Source: Symbiodinium natans (taxonomy: Eukaryota; Sar; Dinophyceae; Suessiales; Symbiodiniaceae). From it: a DNA stretch of 64,000 nt. A program made the position numbers and the translations under genes. This document shows, one piece after another, positions 21,831-31,215 of the stretch. Below the pieces are notes generated by a model. That model was not told where the DNA came from. It saw only the letters and a program-made list of their open reading frames with translations, and searched no databases. The stretch spans positions 127,001-191,000 of the forward strand of contig CAJNDS010002635.1 of NCBI GenBank assembly GCA_905221605.1. Reading direction: 5' to 3'. Every line of letters begins with the position of its first letter. The first letter of the stretch is position 1.

Positions 21831-23240
21831 AAGTATGCCGACATCACAACTGCATCCTTCTGACTGCAAGTTTGGCAAGTTCTGGCTTGAAGTGTGCCAG
21901 GCCAGAATGAATGGCCTGTTTTGGGGGGGTTCAGACCGTAACTTTTCAGCTCTTGGACTGAACCTCAAGCTCGAAAAGAAAGAAGCTCGATGTTGCTGAG
22001 TCCGCTTGAAGCCGAGGCCCTGGCCCTTATAAGCGCAGCCCGGGCAAAGGCAAACCGAGGCGTGGCGGATCGCAGCGGTGTAGCGCGCGCATGGATGGCT
22101 TCCGGCGCAAGTGCCTTCGACCTGGCCCAGATTGGGGGGGTCAGGCTTCGGATTTGCCACCACCGGCTCTGAAAACGGATTCGGAGGGGTCTTGGAGAAG
22201 CACGCTTCCAGGTGGCCAACAGGTTCCAGCCGAGTTGCCCCCCTACTTTAAGGCCTTAGCTCTTGGAAGACCAGAGTCTTGGCAAGATGATATATGCGAT
22301 GTTCGTATGGGCCCCAAGACTTATGTCCATGGTCCTGCTTCTCTGGGATGGCATTAGAAACCCTCTGAAAATATTCCAAAGATGATCCATTTAAACCCAA
22401 GACAAGGGGAAAACCAAAAAAATAACCAAGGGCCAACCGAGTCGTAACAGGAAGAGAAGTGGAGGCTTCCGAAAATTGAGGGGAAATCCGTCATAAGGAC
22501 TGTGCAGGTGTGGGCGTATATAAAGAGGTCCCCCCCCCCCCCGTAACTTCGGGAAACCCCCTCAGGTCTCTGAGGCTCCTGCCCACCAGTGAGTCTGGCG
22601 GCCGAGAGAAAAACGATGTCCAGGCTCTCTGTGAACCTCTAGCTTCTAGGATGCTGAATTACTCTGTTGGTTAGTAGGGACTGGGGGAATGAGGTACCTG
22701 GTATAATCCCTTGCTCATTCATTGCTAACCAGCAGTTAGCTCAAGGGAGGGGGGGCGTCAAGGGGGGTATGCAACCCAAGGTTCCCTAACACTCCCCACC
22801 TACTCCCTATGGCTGCCTAAGCCGCCTAAGGTCCCTAGGTACACACTCCCCCTTGACCCCGCTCCCTTCAGAACCCTGCGTATAATGCAGCTCTTAACCT
22901 TGTACCCTGAAGCCTTGTAAACCTTGGGGCCTATAAAGCCGGGGGGTCCCAAAAGGGTGTGACCAAGAGCTCGCGAACGGTTCAAGGGGTGGCGCTCCTT
23001 CAGGACCTTGCGGTGTCAAAACCTAAATAATGGGTCTGCGAAACTGATACTCACAGCCAGCCTCGTATGCCAGAAGCATCCCTAAACCCTAAACCCTAAA
23101 CCCTAACTGCATTCAGTCCGAGGGGCAAGTGAAGAGGCTCAGTGCTTCTCAGGACCCTGCCACACTCAATGCCTGGCTGCGCAGCCAGGGCGAAAGTTGT
23201 GTTCCGATCTTAATGAGCCAACAAGGCAACTACTGCCCTG
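21831..23240. other. stretch without a supported gene
   Basis: Nothing recognisable beyond a short CCCTAAA run (23082-23106) and C/G homopolymer runs. Confidence 0.4.
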
Positions 23241-23243
23241 AAC

Positions 23244-23375
23244 TACTTGGAGGTTCACGGTACTTAGTAACCCACTTTTCACTGTACTTATAACCCAATT
23301 GAGACCCTATTAGGGTACTTGAGGGGCTTATAACGACACTTATAATTCGGTTATAAGTACCCTGAACCTCCAAGT
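23244..23375. mobile_element. family F inverted-repeat element
   Basis: Arms ACTTGGAGGTTCACGGTACT and AGTACCCTGAACCTCCAAGT pair with few mismatches. The interior repeats TTATAAC/GTTATAA motifs. A second copy lies at 33003-33125. Confidence 0.75.
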
Positions 23376-23775
23376 GCACAGGTGGGAAGCAGCTCTTTCT
23401 GCTAAGGCTCTCCGCTGTTGGAATGTTATGTCCTAGACAAACTGGGAACCACGTTGAAAACGAGCGGTCGATGGTGCCCATGCGCTGCATGTTTGGATCA
23501 GCTCAGATATGGCGTATGTGTATAGGTGTGTAGGACAATCCTGAACGACGCGGACTACAAACGGGTGCATGTGGGTGTGCATGTGTGCATACATACTACA
23601 TCCTGGGTCGCCTACTGAAACGGCAGGGCCTGACAGACCGCAACACAAATTACTACGACACCGAAACTTACTAAACATGCTGTCAAAGCATCTTCCACGA
23701 TGTGCTGTACAAGGTGCCAGATCCGTATTGTTGGGTCTGGCACCTCCATGGGATACTCCAGCTCTCAAAAACAGA

Positions 23776-26700
23776 TTAGCTGCCTGACACATGCCCAGCA
23801 GACTCAGCATTCAGTCTCCTGATCCGCGCGATGAGCTCATAAATTTCTGGGTCGCGCTGGCCAGGCTGGTCCTCGAGGAGATCCGTCAGCTCCGACATCT
23901 TGCCTCGTTCCAACAGGAACCTGGTCAAATTTGTGACCGAGCTGACCGTGTCAGGATGTTGGGCACCAAGGGTCGCACGGCATTTTGCGAGCTCTTCACG
24001 GAAGAGTTGCTCGGCCTCGTCAAATTGCCCTGTCTCTTCCAAGTGCTGGGCCAAGCCGTATATTCTGGCCAAGGTTTTTGGATGCAACTCACCCAGATGG
24101 ACACGACAGCCTTCCAGGACATCCCGGAGGAGGGGTTCCGCCTCTTGCAGCCGTCTTTGGGCCCTCAGCAGTCCGGCCAAGTTGCCGATGGCTATCAGCG
24201 TGTGGGGGTGATGCTCCCCCAACATGGCGCGGTTGCCTTCCAGTGCCTCACGAAACAAGGCCTCTGCCTCTTGATAGCACCCTTGTCTTTGGAGCAGCCC
24301 TGCAAGGGTGTTGACGTCGATCAGCGTATCAGGGTGATGCTTCCCTAGAGCAGCCCGCCTGCCTTCAAGGGCCTCGCGAAGCAAGGGCTCTGCCTCGTGC
24401 AAGCGCCCTTGGGCCTGCAGCAGCCAGGCCAAATTGTCGACACGAGCCAGTGTCTGCAGGTGGTGCTTCCCCAGGGGCGCAAGAAGGGCTCTGCTTCCTT
24501 CAGGCGCATCTGATCCTTCAGCAGCAGCGCCAAGTTCTCCGCGCTCGTCAGCGTCTCCGAGTGTTCCTCTCCCAGGATGCTGCGGTTGCCTTCGAAGGTC
24601 TCACGGAACAGCGGCTCAGCCTCGTCCAAGCGCCCTTGCTTCTTCAGGAACTTCGCCAAGTGATCGAGGCTGCTGAGCGTGTCCCGGTGCTGCCCCAGAA
24701 CGGCCCGCCTGCCGTCCAGGGCCTCGCGCAAAAGGGGCTCGGCCTCTTCCAAGCGCCCTTGCTGTTCGAGCATCCTTGCAAAGTTGTAAGTACCTTGGGG
24801 ACCAAATGAACCCTAAAAGGGTTTAGGGTTCATATACCTTAATCAATAGGAGTTATAGTAGTATAGGGTATCTATGGTTCTCAATTTTAGGGCTCATTTC
24901 GTCCCCAAGGTACTGGTGAGGGTCTCAGGATTTTGCTCCCCCAGAATGCTGCGCCTGCCCTCCATGGCCTGGCGTAGGAAGGGCTCCGCCTCCTCCAAGC
25001 GCTCCTGATTTGCCAACAGCACCCCCAGGTTGGCTTGGGTCTCGAGCACGTTGGGGTCTTGCTCCTTGAAGACGACATGAACACCCAAAATTGGGGGTCG
25101 TATACCTTGCCTACTACATAACTCCTATATTAAGGAAATATGAGCCATAAACCCCCTAAACCCTAAACCCTAAACCCTAAACCCTAAACCCTAAACCCTA
25201 AACCCTTTTGGGGTTCAAAATTCGTCCCCAAGGCTCGGGAAGAAAGGCGCGCCCGGCGCCCAAAGCCCGCCGGAGGAGCTGCTCGGCCTCCGCCCCGCGG
25301 CCCTGGGAGTTCAACGCCGCGGCCCTGTTGCAAAACAGTCCTCGGAGGGCCAAAGATGGTCCGCTTAAATACCCCCAAGAAATGAAAAAATGAAGCCCAA
25401 GATGGGCTTTTTATACCTTTATGATTCTAATCCCTCAGAAAAGCCCTTTACAGGGTTGAATTATGATAATTATGGGGATTCTAAGGGCCCTCATAGCCCA
25501 TATCCCTTAAATGCCTACCCGGAGTCTCAGACTGGTGGGATGATGATCCCCGAGAGTCCTCAGACAGAGGTCCAGGGCCTCGTTCCAACGGAGCTCGGCT
25601 TCCTGCGTGTTTCACCCAAATTAGGGGGTACCTTTTTGGGGTCCTCATATTTTCTAGGGGGATCCTACTATTTAGGGGACAAGATTAGGGATCCCTTATT
25701 GAATTAGACTTAATTAAACCCCCTCCTGCAGCTGTCCCTGAGCATGCAGCACCGCAGAGTGGCCGATCAGTGCCGTCAGCGTGTGTTGGTGATGCTCCCC
25801 AAGAAGGGCACGACATCCGTCCACAGCCTCGCGGAACAGCTTCTCCGCTTCCTCCAGGCGGTTCCGCTCTTGAAGCAGCGTCGCCAAGTTGCTCTTGGCG
25901 GCCAACATGTCTGGATATCGGCCTGGACCTTGCAGGGACTACATGAACCTTAAACGAGCTTATTATGGCACATATAGAGCTATAGACGTCAGCCCCGACT
26001 TTTGGGGGTTCAGAGATGGTCCCCAACTCCATGGCCTCCTTGCATGGAATCGTTGTTCTCCAAGGCCTCCTGGAGAAGGAGCTCGGCTTCTTCTAGGCGC
26101 CCCCTGCGCCCGGAGCTGTAGGGCCATGTTGGAAGCCGTCGCCATGGTCTTGTGGTGGCCGGGCCCCAGCTTGCTACCTTGAGGACCAACTATGAACCCT
26201 AAACTTGGGGTCATAGACCCCTGAACTACTATAACTCCTATTACAGTAAGGTATGTGAACCATAAACCCTTTTTGGGTTTAGGGTTTAGGGTTTAGGGTT
26301 AATTTAGTCCCCAAGGTGCGGCATCCCTGTAAGGCCTCCTGGAAGAGTTGATTCGCCTCCTCTAGATGCCCCTGTGCATGCAGCGCTGACGCCAGGTTGT
26401 TGATGCTGGTCAGCGTCTCGGGGTGCTGCGGACCCAGCGCCGCGCGCCGCCCCTCCAGGACCTCACGGTAAAGAGCCGCTGCATCTTGCAAGTGTCCCTG
26501 TGAGTACCTTGGGAACCAAATGAACCCTAAAATTGGGGCCATAGATACCCTATACCATAGATACATATATACTATACAATATATTGTTATAACTCCTATT
26601 AAGGTATATGAACCATAAAACCCTTTGTAGGGTTCATGGAGTTCCCAAGGTACAGCACGCCGGCAAGACCAGCAGCGCTGTGTAGCGTGTGGAAATCTTG

Positions 26701-28657
26701 CTCTCCTTGGGGACGAATTATGAACCCTAAAGGGTTTTATGGTTCATATACCTTAATAGGAATTATAGTAGTCAGGGTATATGACCCCCAATTTTAGGGT
26801 TCATTTCGTCCCCAAGGCTCCCAGCACGGCACGACGTCTGTTAAGGACCTCACGGCAGAGGGGCTCGGCCTCTCGCAGCCGTCCCTGCAATGCCAACATC
26901 CTCGGGGACGAAATGAACCCTAAAATTGGGGCCATACACCCTATATTGCTATAACTCCTACTAAGGTATAGGAACCCTAAACCCTTTCAGGCTTCATAAT
27001 GCGTTTTCAAGGATCTCTGCTAAGTTGTCCATGTACATCAGGGTCTTGGGGTCGTCCTCACCCAGTAGGACGACGCATGAGCTCAAAGCCTCGCGCAGGA
27101 GATGCTCGGCCTCCTGAAAGTTACCTTGGGGACGAAATGAACCCTAAAATTGGGGGTCATGTTCCCTGACTACTATAATTCTATTAAGGTATATGAACCA
27201 TAAACCCTTTTAGGGTTCATTTCGTCCCCAAGGTACCCTTGTCTTGCAGCACCAGAGCCAGATTGTTCATGAAATCGATCGTGTCGAACGTTTTCTGGCG
27301 GATCAGGCTCGCATCCACCTCACCCAACGACGCACCACATCGGCGCAGGCCCTCTCTGAAGAGCTCTTCCTTGGGGACGAATTATGAACCCTAAAAGGGC
27401 TTGTGTTTCATATTTCCTTAAACTTGATAGGATTCATCGTCGTCAGGGTACATGACCCCAATTTTTGGGTTCATACACCTTAATAGGATCATAGAAATGA
27501 ACCCCTGAAAAGGGTTTATTTGTAGGATCAGAGTAGTCAGGGTATATGACCCCGATTTTGGTTTTCAGAGTTGGTCCACAAGGTTCCGCTTCACTCACTT
27601 GTCCCCGAGATCGGAGCCAACCTGCCAGCTCGCCCATGCAGGCGAGGGTCTCGTGTTTGTCATCCCCAGACCTTGCATGGGGACTAAATGAACCCCTAGA
27701 AAGGGTATATGATTCATATACCTTCAGAGGAATGTAGTCAGGGGTATATGACCCCAATTTTAAGGTTCATACTTGGTCCTCAAGGTGCGTCGCGCGCAGG
27801 TGGGCAAGACGCCGCTGTAGTAGCTGGAGCATGCTGTCTGCCTCGGCAGTGGCGTGGCGCACCTTGCCATCGTCGTCAGTGATGCGCACGACCCAGACGT
27901 CGCGGCTCCGGTGCACGGGCTTACCTTTGTAATCTTCGCCCAGCCGGACCTTCCGCTGTTGGCCCGTCTTCTTGTCTTGCACCCGCTTCTGCACGAGGTC
28001 GGGTGTTTGCCGAGCGAAGATGTTGAATGCCAAGGCTTTGGGGACCAGTAGAGGGATGCAGAATGACCCACGGTGGCCGGAAGGGTTCTGGTCTCCCCAC
28101 TCGCCACAGACACGCTGGGCTTCTTCGTCTTCGACATCTTGAAAAGGATTCCCGTTGCTGTAGTTGTTGAGCAGAATTCGAGTGCGCAGCTTCCAGACAG
28201 AAGGTTCATGCTGCGAAGTGTACACGCCTTTGCCGAAGTGTGCGCGACTGTCCGTGAGCGATGCGAACAGCTCTGATGTCGTCTGCTCCAGATTTGCAGC
28301 ATTCTGAAAGCCCAAGGCATTCGTATAATGGTACAGCACTACGATCTCTCCGACATCTCCAGGAAAGCCTTGGAGTCGGAGGTCAAAAGCATGCTGCCAC
28401 ACATGGACAGGGCCGTCTTCAGCATCAAACCTGAAGGTGCGCAACCCACCGACCAGGTCATTGACGTACTGCTCCCCCTGGAACAACTCTCCTCGGAGGT
28501 AGCTGCCTGCAAAGTAGGGCGACAACTCTGCACGTCCCAACGCCTTATGGTCTGACTTCTCCTCAGCCTGGCTCCGGGCAACTTGAACCAGCAGCGTCGG
28601 CAAAGTCCCTGCTGGGGCCTCCATAGGTAGCGCAGATGCGCTTCCACAGCACCCCAT
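23776..28657 (-). CDS. N-myristoylated ART-like plus kinesin-light-chain-type TPR protein, 13 exons
   Basis: The ATG is at 28657 and the TAA at 23776-23778. Exons (minus order): 28657-27789, 27671-27587, 27369-27237, 27124-27016, 26900-26821, 26705-26654, 26507-26320, 26177-26030, 25928-25726, 25602-25527, 25340-25237, 25064-24914, 24794-23776. The start MGCCGS fits N-myristoylation (Gly2, Ser6), with Cys3/Cys4 as possible palmitoylation sites, so a membrane scaffold is plausible. Residues ~85-240 (LYHYTNALGF, then HFGKGVYTSQHEP) resemble an ADP-ribosyltransferase-like fold; this is tentative. About 18 TPRs of ~42 residues follow (pattern HPxTLxxxxNLAxLLxxQGxLxEAE), usual for kinesin light chain or nephrocystin-type proteins and likely protein-binding. 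Exon joins restore TPR codons exactly. Three lesions break the frame: an extra C at 26100-26104, an extra A at 24780-24783, and a ~25-base gap near 24475 (all + strand). It may be a recent pseudogene or contain sequence errors. Confidence 0.8.
24795..24913 (-). mobile_element. intron 12 = family A introner (GT-AG)
   Basis: 119 bp. Begins GTACCTTGGGGACG and ends GTCCCCAAG before GTAC; GTAC is duplicated exactly. Splicing gives ACC A|GT ACT TAC AAC, restoring the TPR. The next exon then has a 4-base T run where the repeat needs three. Confidence 0.9.
25065..25236 (-). mobile_element. intron 11 = family A introner with nested CCCTAAA array (GA-AG)
   Basis: 172 bp. Begins GAGCCTTGGGGACG and ends GTCTTCAAG before GAGC; GAGC is duplicated exactly. 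About eight heptamers, CCCTAAA on the plus strand, occupy 25150-25207. Join: CTT CCC|GAG CAA. Confidence 0.9.
25341..25526 (-). mobile_element. intron 10 containing a family B-like element (GA-AG)
   Basis: 186 bp. Begins GACTCCGGG and ends CTCCGAG before GACT; GACT is duplicated exactly. The interior holds the family B signature (GGGCTATGAGGGCCC, CCCATAATTATCATAATTCA, AAAAAGCCCATC). Join: CTG A|GA CTG TTT. Confidence 0.82.
25603..25725 (-). mobile_element. intron 9 = family C introner (GA-AG)
   Basis: 123 bp. Begins GAGGGGGTTTAATTAAG, contains AATAGTAGGATCCCCCTAG and ends CACGCAG before GAAG. Join: CTG CAG|GAA GCC GAG. It is unrelated in sequence to family A. Confidence 0.82.
25929..26029 (-). 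mobile_element. intron 8 = diverged family A introner (GA-AG)
   Basis: 101 bp. Begins GAGTTGGGGACC, with one base of the usual CCTTGGGG end lost, and ends AGTCCCTGCAAG. Join: CAT G|GT CCA GGC. Confidence 0.75.
26178..26319 (-). mobile_element. intron 7 = family A introner with short telomeric tract (GC-AG)
   Basis: 142 bp. Begins GCACCTTGGGGAC and ends GTCCTCAAG before GTAG. It contains about four heptamers, TTTAGGG on the plus strand, near 26278-26300. Join: TGC C|GT AGC AAG. Confidence 0.88.
26508..26653 (-). mobile_element. intron 6 = family A introner (GT-AG)
   Basis: 146 bp. Begins GTACCTTGGGAAC and ends TTCCCAAG before GTAC; GTAC occurs at both borders. Join: GTG CT|G TAC TCA. The exon upstream of it is only 52 bp. 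Confidence 0.92.
26706..26820 (-). mobile_element. intron 5 = family A introner (GA-AG)
   Basis: 115 bp. Begins GAGCCTTGGGGACG and ends GTCCCCAAG before GAGA; GAG is duplicated. Join: CTG G|GA GAG CAA. Confidence 0.92.
26901..27015 (-). mobile_element. intron 4 = family A introner (GA-AG)
   Basis: 115 bp. Begins GATCCTTGAAAACGC and ends GTCCCCGAG before GATG; GAT is duplicated. Join: GCA GA|G ATG TTG. Confidence 0.9.
27125..27236 (-). mobile_element. intron 3 = family A introner (GT-AG)
   Basis: 112 bp. Begins GTACCTTGGGGACG and ends GTCCCCAAG before GTAA; GTA is duplicated. Join: AAG G|GT AAC TTT. Its interior is in the opposite orientation to intron 5. Confidence 0.9.
27370..27586 (-). 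mobile_element. intron 2 = family A introner, enlarged (GA-AG)
   Basis: 217 bp. Begins GAACCTTGTGGAC and ends CCCCAAG before GAAG; GAA is duplicated. The interior contains a partial second copy of the element. Join: GCG|GAA GAG CTC. Confidence 0.85.
27672..27788 (-). mobile_element. intron 1 = family A introner (GC-AG)
   Basis: 117 bp. Begins GCACCTTGAGGAC and ends TGCAAG; the exon resumes GTCT. Splicing gives ...GCG AC|G TCT GGG GAT. The right terminal repeat is altered (CCCCATGCAAG), and the duplicated target no longer matches. Confidence 0.85.
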
Positions 28658-28694
28658 GACAGCGAGAGGTCACTATAAGATACTGCAAGTCTTA

Positions 28695-28807
28695 CCTTGG
28701 GGACGAAATGAACCCTAAAATTGGGGGTCATGTACCCTATACTACTATAATTCCTATTAAGGTATATGAACCACAAACCCTTGAGGCTTCATAATTCGTC
28801 CCCAAGG
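28695..28807. mobile_element. family A element just upstream of the TPR gene start
   Basis: Perfect CCTTGGGG/CCCCAAGG ends with TA on both sides. On the minus strand the base before TA is C, so the G that makes a donor is missing. It sits 38 bp upstream of the ATG, in the leader or promoter region. Confidence 0.88.
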
Positions 28808-28877
28808 TAGGCGCTCATTCCTATGGAGCAGCGTGACCAGCCTTCTTGCGCCCGAAGCGTCGGCCCGAATGCGCATG

Positions 28878-28938
28878 AACCCTAAACCCTAAACCTTAAA
28901 CCCTAAACCCTAAACCCTAAACCCTAAACCCTAAACCC
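28878..28938 (-). repeat. CCCTAAA array
   Basis: About eight units with one CCTTAAA variant, upstream of the TPR gene. Confidence 0.95.
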
Positions 28939-29057
28939 TCATGCCGCTGGAAGGCTTAAAGTGAGGGACCATGCACGTGTTTAAAGTATAGCCCTTAACC
29001 TACCAAAACTGGATCCGATTATGCCCAGGACTCTCAAGGACTAAATTAAGACTGGGT

Positions 29058-29096
29058 AGAAGAAGAAGAAGAAAGAAGAAGAAGAAGAAGAAAGCG
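29058..29096 (+). repeat. GAA microsatellite
   Basis: Purine-only run of AGAAGAAGAAGAAAG type. Confidence 0.9.
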
Positions 29097-29373
29097 GTTT
29101 CCATCCTGGCCCTTCAAGCCCTGAATACTGGTGGGGCACGAAGCTCGCTCATTCTCATATGGATCGTAGAGTCTTAGAGTCTTCCCGATGGAATGAGTCC
29201 GTTCGAAAAGTAAGAATGGAGGTTGAAGGTTAAGTCTCTACGAAATCAACTGACACCCTACACCCGAAACCCTAAACCCTAAACCCTAAACAAGTTTCCA
29301 TCAGTCGGCCTGACACCGAGTCACTGTCAGCAGTGAGAGTTTGAGAGAGGACTGACTGTAGAATTAACAACAA

Positions 29374-29485
29374 CCTTGAGGACTCAATGAAACCTAAAAG
29401 GGTTTGTGGTTCATATACCTTCATTAGAATCATAGCAGTCAGGGTATATGACCCTAATTTAGGGTTCGTAATTGGCCCCCCCCCG
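29374..29485. mobile_element. family A element, right end lost in a C run
   Basis: CCTTGAGGAC left end and the ATGACCCTAATTTAGGGTTC interior, then GGCCCCCCCC in place of CCCCAAGG. Confidence 0.65.
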
Positions 29486-29613
29486 AAAAAATTCGGCGAA
29501 TCCGGTTGAGTCGACGATCGATTGAATCCAGTGGGCAGCTCAGCAGCCCAGGGTCCCGGCCTGCCAAGAAGTGGCGCTATGGCAGCCCCCCTGCGCTCCT
29601 GGGATCGGGTCGA

Positions 29614-29707
29614 CCAGGATGGGCGATTCTCGGCCTTAGAATCCCCATCATCAACCCCACCAAGGGCCTTTATACAGGGGGTATCGGGTAGAACAGCCCA
29701 ATCCTGG
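29614..29707. mobile_element. family B element
   Basis: CCAGGATGGGCGATTCT and AGCCCAATCCTGG ends around AATCCCCATCATCAACCCC. Confidence 0.7.
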
Positions 29708-29804
29708 TACTTTAGGCATAAGCCCCGCCACGCAAAGCCACCCGAACATCGGTCTTCGAGGACACTAGGTCACCATTCCCTGCACTAGGAGAGCTTGGCA
29801 AACT

Positions 29805-29917
29805 CTCTGAGGATCAAATGAATCCTAAAATTGGGGTCATATACCCAATGTACTACTATAATTCGTACGAAGGTACATGAACCATGAACCCTTGAAGGGT
29901 TCATTTAGTCCCCAAGG
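29805..29917. mobile_element. family A element, diverged left end
   Basis: Left end CTCTGAGGATC, right end GTCCCCAAGG, with TTGGGGTCATATACCC inside. Confidence 0.7.
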
Positions 29918-30103
29918 TCTTGGGCCTCGAAGGATCTTGGTACCCCCCCCCCCCCCCCCCCCCCCCCCGCCCAAATTAGGGGAAACTGCGAAAACCTGGA
30001 GCTCGCGTGCGATCTGGTCTTGACAGTCCACTTGAAACCCTAAACCCTAAACCTATAAACGCCCTAAACCCTAAACAAGTCAGAGTTCTACTGCCCCAAC
30101 ATC

Positions 30104-30511
30104 TTGAAGCCCGAGCACCCTCACAGCCGGGCTCCTGCAAAGTCTTCCAGCCTCCACTTCAACGGCTCCACTTCAAGGGCATCGTGGGCCAGCAAGCCTT
30201 TTTGGCGGAGGACTGCTGGAGGCTCGAAGGCAATTGTGGAGAGAAAGCCCAGAATTGCCGGCGTCTCAAGACGGGCTAGCGATGCAGAGAATACTGATGT
30301 TAAGTCATTAAGTGGACCCAATGCCACAGATGTTGTATGTGTTAAGTGCAAGCTTGCTACTCTCCCAAAAAAGAAACACAGCAGAGTTGGAGGGGACGAG
30401 CCGGAGGTCGATCGAGGCCAGGCAGCCACGGGCCAGCAAGCTGTCGGGGCCACATGGGCCACCCACCGCGGCAGTTCCAATGTCCTGTGCAACAAGGGGT
30501 CTAGGGTTTAG
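30104..30511 (+). CDS. possible hypothetical protein
   Basis: An open frame with a basic N-terminal half and a CxxC-like VVCVKCKLATLPKKKHSR segment, ending inside a telomeric tract. The opposite strand is also open. No family recognised, and a chance frame is quite possible. Confidence 0.2.
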   Translation: MKPEHPHSRAPAKSSSLHFNGSTSRASWASKPFWRRTAGGSKAIVERKPRIAGVSRRASDAENTDVKSLSGPNATDVVCVKCKLATLPKKKHSRVGGDEPEVDRGQAATGQQAVGATWATHRGSSNVLCNKGSRV

Positions 30512-30929
30512 GGTTTAGGGCTTAGGGTTTGGGGTTTAGGGTTTAAGGTCAAGAACAGGCCAGCATGAGTCACCCAAGCCATGTGAAAGAGTAGAGACAC
30601 TCTAGACGACAGACAGCAATGAACTACGTTTGTTCTTATCTTGAAAAGTCCAAGTGTGTCGACACAGGCCTGCGCCATGGAATATTGGGCGTCTGAGGTT
30701 AAGCAGCTTGGTCCTGGTAAACCCCGAAATTAAAAACTCGCGCCCTGGGCTGAAAAACAACCACGTTGCATGTTGGTTTGATTGCCACTGGTGGGTGGTG
30801 GGCCTGGAGATAAGAAAGGTTGTTGCCCTCTTCTTATCAGCCCACTTCAGTACTTTATCTTCAGGAGGTCGCAACATCCACCAGGCATACTTTCTCCGAG
30901 CGAACACTTCTCGTCTAATCCAGGTGAGC

Positions 30930-31215
30930 TCAGAGGCTTGAGGCCATTGGCTCTTTCGCAGTTCGTTTCTTCACCTTGGGGACCAAATGAACCCTAAAAC
31001 TTGGGTCCTACCCTGACTACTATGATTCCTATTAAGGACCATAAGCCCTTTTCGGGTTCATTTCGTACCCAAGGCACGGAGTTCCCACTCCAGCTCTCTT
31101 CAGCAAAGCCCTCACCCGAGGCTCCTGTCGCTTCCCGGGGCGGCCGTGCGGTGCTCCCTCGCCCCACTGCAACGTCGGGGTCGACCTCCAGCGTAGCAGA
31201 AAAAGCCCCGACGCT
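30930..31215 (-). CDS. 3' end of a hypothetical gene with a family A intron
   Basis: An upstream exon ending EESWSGNS (to 31078) joins in phase 0 to VKKRTAKEPMASSL and a TGA at 30930-30932. The intron, 30975-31077, is a family A element used as GT-AG: it begins GTGCCTTGGG, ends CCCCAAG, and CA/TG is duplicated. The upstream exon start is unclear (somewhere below 31215). The product is unknown: hydrophilic, with a basic C terminus. Confidence 0.35.
30974..31074. mobile_element. family A element, probable minus-strand intron
   Basis: CCTTGGGGAC and GTACCCAAGG ends, CA on both sides. G precedes the duplicated dinucleotide on the minus strand, giving a GT donor. Confidence 0.8.

Noticed and set aside
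24345..24773. Separate short TPR gene in a different frame from the downstream TPRs
   Set aside because: Repeat order, spacing and intron joins show one gene with local frame lesions, not two genes.
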